A program made the translations under genes and the position numbers. 8,800 bases of DNA from CAYSPU01 sp964432995 (lineage in GTDB: Bacteria > Verrucomicrobiota > Verrucomicrobiia > Limisphaerales > JAHDYP01), in assembly GCA_964432995.1 (NCBI GenBank), contig CAYSPU010000242.1:1-8800 (forward strand), written 5' to 3'. The first letter of the stretch is position 1; each line of letters starts with the position of its first letter. Shown here piece by piece: positions 6,479-8,800 of the stretch. Below the pieces are notes generated by a model. It searched no databases. It was not told the DNA's origin and saw nothing but the letters and a program-made list of their open reading frames with translations.

Positions 6479-6835
6479 CATACTCAGTCATATTTAGTTG
6501 TGAAACCGACATCCATTGTCCTGAGATGACGCCTGATACGAGTCTGCATGAACCACTACTGACGGCAGATCCCAACGCTTCGTTGCCAGTATACTGGCGT
6601 CCTTCCGTCAGTGGGCCGGGCCATCGTTGCTTGGGCTTGGGGTCTGGGCCCTCAAGGGAATTGCCGCGCACAACTCCACCGAACCGGATTAGAGCAGCTT
6701 GGAGGCGGATAGAGCCTGGAAGTTGCGGCAAACCGGCACCGGCCGACTCGTCACACGCCAGGTCGGTCGGCCGCGGGCCACGTCAGATCGTCCCGCATTC
6801 ATCAGAGGCCTCCCTCCTCCGTGGGCGGGGACGGT
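6433..6835. other. Non-coding region between the RHH gene and the recombinase
   Basis: This 403-bp stretch has no supported gene; the open frames in it show no domain and poor starts. It holds the 6432-6478 inverted repeat, an inverted repeat with an internal 14-bp palindrome (6558-6612), and an 8-bp inverted repeat CGGCCGAC/GTCGGCCG (6740-6747 and 6766-6773). It should contain the recombinase promoter, and recombination or regulatory sites are plausible here. No clear -35/-10 pair is seen. Confidence 0.6.
6558..6612. repeat. Inverted repeat enclosing a 14-bp palindrome
   Basis: ACTGACGG (6558-6565) and CCGTCAGT (6605-6612) are perfect inverted arms. Between them, GCCAGTATACTGGC (6585-6598) is a perfect 14-bp palindrome, off-centre by about 6 bp. 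It lies about 240 bp upstream of the recombinase start. A dimeric protein site, such as a repressor operator or recombinase subsite, is possible. A single 14-bp palindrome is not rare by chance in 8.8 kb. Confidence 0.45.
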
Positions 6836-8410
6836 ATGGATCCTAAACCGTCGAGAAGGTCGATGATCACGAGCGACACAGGACAGGGACCGAGCCTTGC
6901 GGCGGCCTACGTCAGGATGTCGACGGAGCACCAGCAGTATTCCACCCAGAACCAGATGGACGTAATTCGGGAATATGCAAAGCGGCGCGGGCTGCAGATT
7001 GTAAAGGAGTACTCGGACGAGGGGAAAAGCGGCTTGAGCATTCAGGGGCGGGATTCCCTCGCCCAAATGATCAAGGATGTCCAGAGCGGCAACGTCGCGT
7101 TCTCGTGCATTCTCGTTTACGACGTGAGCCGATGGGGGCGGTTCCAGGATGCCGATGAGAGCGCCTATTATGAGTACATCTGCCGCCAGGCCGGTGTCGC
7201 GGTTCACTACTGCGCCGAGCAGTTCGAAAACGACGGCAGCCCGGTGTCCACGATCGTCAAGGGCGTCAAGCGGGCGATGGCCGGAGAATACAGCCGGGAG
7301 CTGTCCTCGAAGGTGTTCCAAGGGGCGTGCCGCCTGATCCAACTCGGCTACAAGCAGGGCGGCGCAGCCGGATTTGGTCTTCGGCGCATGCTGGTGGACC
7401 AAGCCGGGCAGCGGAAGGCCGTGCTCAAGATGGGGGAGCAGAAAAGTCTTCAGACCGACCGGGTCATCCTCGTTGCCGGACCCGAGGAAGAGGTCCGGGC
7501 AGTGCGGTGGATTTACCAGGCCTTTCTGGAGGAGGGGAAGGCCGAGTGGGAGATCGCCGCCGAGTTGAATGCACAGGGCATCCTAACCGACTTCAGGCGT
7601 GAGTGGACGCGAGGCACGGTGCACCAGGTGCTGACGAATGAGAAGTATATCGGGAATAACGTCTACCACCGAACCTCGTTCAAGCTGAAGCGCAAGCACG
7701 TGGTGAACCCGCCCGAGAAGTGGATTCGTGCCGAGGGCGTCTTTGAAGGCATCATTCCTCTGGAGCTCTTCTGCCGGGCGAGGGACATCATTCTGGGCCG
7801 CAGCCAGAGGTTCACCAACGACGAGATGCTGGAAAGGCTGCGGGGGCTCTTGAGCCAGCATGGGCGCATCAGCGGGATTCTCATCGACGAAACGGATGGC
7901 GTGCCGTCGAGTGCGGCATACCGGCATCGGTTCGGTAGTCTCGTGTCCGCGTACCGACTCATCGGCTACACGCCCGACTTTGACTACGCCTTCATTGAGA
8001 CCAACCGGCAGCTACGGAAGCAGCACCCCGGAATCATCGCTACGGTCATTCAGCAGGTCGAAGCCATCGGCGGGGTAGCAACTTGGAACGAGGACACGCA
8101 ATTGCTACATGTGAACCGCGAGCTGCGCGTCTCGATTGTTCTCTGCCGGCACACCAGCACGCCCGCCGGATCCTCCCGCTGGTTGATCCGGTTGGACGCC
8201 GGCCTGAAGCCGGACATCACCATCGCCGTACGCATGGACGCCACAAATCAAGGCATCCGCGATTACTACCTGCTCCCGGCCGTGGACATGACCTGGGAGA
8301 ACCTGCGCGTGGCTGAGGAGAACGGTGTCTATCTCGACGCCTACCGATTTGATACTCTCGACTATTTCTTCGCGCTGGCCCAGCGCGTCAAAATCCAGGA
8401 GGCCGCATGA
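6836..8410 (+). CDS. Large serine recombinase (resolvase/invertase N-domain plus recombinase domain)
   Basis: This is a 524-residue protein. The resolvase catalytic domain (about 22-165) has the nucleophile Ser29 in YVRMSTEHQ, with Arg27, and the conserved YDVSRWGR (D96, R99, R102); EYSRELSSKV at 151-160 is the long E-helix. The recombinase DNA-binding domain (PF07508-like) covers about 178-310, including GFGLRR and TRGTVHQVLTNEKYIGN. The usual zinc ribbon is missing: no CxxC pairs occur. Instead, residues 340-382 (GRISGILID...YRHRFGSLVSAYRLIGY) resemble a homing-endonuclease-associated repeat, and about 395-524 is a domain I do not recognise. The start is ATG 6836 with GGGG five bases upstream; GTG 6821 and ATG 6863 are alternatives. 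Its stop overlaps the next start as ATGA. It probably catalyses integration, excision or resolution of a mobile element. Confidence 0.92.
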   Translation: MDPKPSRRSMITSDTGQGPSLAAAYVRMSTEHQQYSTQNQMDVIREYAKRRGLQIVKEYSDEGKSGLSIQGRDSLAQMIKDVQSGNVAFSCILVYDVSRWGRFQDADESAYYEYICRQAGVAVHYCAEQFENDGSPVSTIVKGVKRAMAGEYSRELSSKVFQGACRLIQLGYKQGGAAGFGLRRMLVDQAGQRKAVLKMGEQKSLQTDRVILVAGPEEEVRAVRWIYQAFLEEGKAEWEIAAELNAQGILTDFRREWTRGTVHQVLTNEKYIGNNVYHRTSFKLKRKHVVNPPEKWIRAEGVFEGIIPLELFCRARDIILGRSQRFTNDEMLERLRGLLSQHGRISGILIDETDGVPSSAAYRHRFGSLVSAYRLIGYTPDFDYAFIETNRQLRKQHPGIIATVIQQVEAIGGVATWNEDTQLLHVNRELRVSIVLCRHTSTPAGSSRWLIRLDAGLKPDITIAVRMDATNQGIRDYYLLPAVDMTWENLRVAEENGVYLDAYRFDTLDYFFALAQRVKIQEAA

Positions 8411-8800
8411 ACAACGAAGTGAAAATGATCCCCATCAATCAGATCCGCATTCTGAACCCGAGGCCACGCGACAGGAAGAAATTCGAGCAGATCGTACAGA
8501 GCATCCAGAATCTCGGCCTGAAGAAGCCGATCCAGGTAAGCCAGCGCTCGGCTGAAGAGGGGGATGAGCCTGGCTACGATCTGGTTTGCGGGCAGGGCCG
8601 CATGGAGGCGTTCATGGCGCTGGGCCACAATGAAATCCCTGCGATCGTGGTCGAGGTTCCCAGGGAGGAGCGACTGTTGCGCAGTCTGGTGGAAAACATG
8701 GCCCGTCGCCTCCCTCCCCCGCTGGCGCTCATGAACGAAATCGAACCACAGCCATCCCATAGGAATTCAAAGAAAAGGGTTGGAAGCCTGACGCGGACCT
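8407..8800 (+). CDS. ParB/RepB-like protein (partial, runs off window; possible frameshift near 8760)
   Basis: 131 residues are visible. The N-terminal ParB/Sulfiredoxin-like domain is clear: IPINQIRILNPRPRD (8-22), FEQIVQSIQNLGLKKPIQV (26-44), the nucleotide-binding GQGRMEAFMALGH motif, and SLVENMARR near the domain end. These proteins bind DNA and CTP and serve in partition or as regulators of mobile elements. The start ATG at 8407 overlaps the recombinase stop, so the genes are translationally coupled. After about 8760 the frame gives an unfamiliar basic tail, while the -1 frame from 8763 reads EFKEKGWKPDADL, which looks like the start of a ParB helix-turn-helix. A small indel before 8763 would explain this. 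The visible start and N-domain are certain; the C-terminus is not. Confidence 0.8.
   Translation, partial: MNNEVKMIPINQIRILNPRPRDRKKFEQIVQSIQNLGLKKPIQVSQRSAEEGDEPGYDLVCGQGRMEAFMALGHNEIPAIVVEVPREERLLRSLVENMARRLPPPLALMNEIEPQPSHRNSKKRVGSLTRT

Noticed and set aside
6468..6731. Minus-strand ORF of 87 residues between the RHH gene and the recombinase
   Set aside because: No domain, no ribosome binding site, and it crosses the inverted repeats.
8764..8782. Programmed -1 frameshift in the A-rich run of the ParB-like gene
   Set aside because: No in-phase slippery heptamer of the X XXY YYZ form and the window ends too soon to judge a stimulatory structure; an indel is simpler.

Overview
The window looks like a GC-rich bacterial chromosome, probably Verrucomicrobiota or a close PVC relative. 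That placement is an inference: it rests on the GC-rich coding style, on intergenic heptanucleotide arrays and palindromic repeats of a kind I associate with those genomes, and on the HTH-EIIA regulators beside a hydrogenase-4-type membrane subunit. No marker gene here proves a phylum.

Layout. (1) Positions 1-3649, minus strand: a three-gene array read right to left. It contains an excisionase-type HTH fused to a PTS EIIA domain (2948-3649), a 648-residue HyfB/NuoL-like ion-translocating membrane subunit (704-2650), and a second HTH-EIIA paralogue (1-675) that runs off the window. Both EIIA domains keep the phospho-accepting histidine. The 297-bp gap between the first two genes holds an 84-bp imperfect palindrome, other inverted and direct repeats, and a heptamer array. 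(2) Positions 3650-4106: a divergent intergenic region filled in its right half with heptamer repeats; the last array of 14 units ends 2 bp before the glmS start codon. (3) Positions 4107-5990, plus strand: complete glmS (glucosamine-6-phosphate synthase). (4) Positions 5991-6174: a threefold 20-bp-period repeat. (5) Positions 6175-6432, minus strand: a small ribbon-helix-helix protein whose start lies in an inverted repeat. (6) Positions 6433-6835: non-coding, with nested inverted repeats. (7) Positions 6836-8800, plus strand: a large serine recombinase overlapping by ATGA with a ParB-like gene that leaves the window and may be frameshifted close to the edge.

How the parts relate. Left of about 6000 the plus strand is C-rich whichever way the genes run; in the recombinase this bias is gone. 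The right part therefore looks like the end of an acquired element (recombinase, ParB, perhaps the RHH regulator) lying next to a resident chromosomal glmS. The most interesting resident feature is the pair of HTH-EIIA regulators bracketing a hydrogenase-4/complex-I-type membrane subunit. This suggests that phosphotransfer state controls an ion-pumping membrane complex whose other subunits probably lie to the left of the window.
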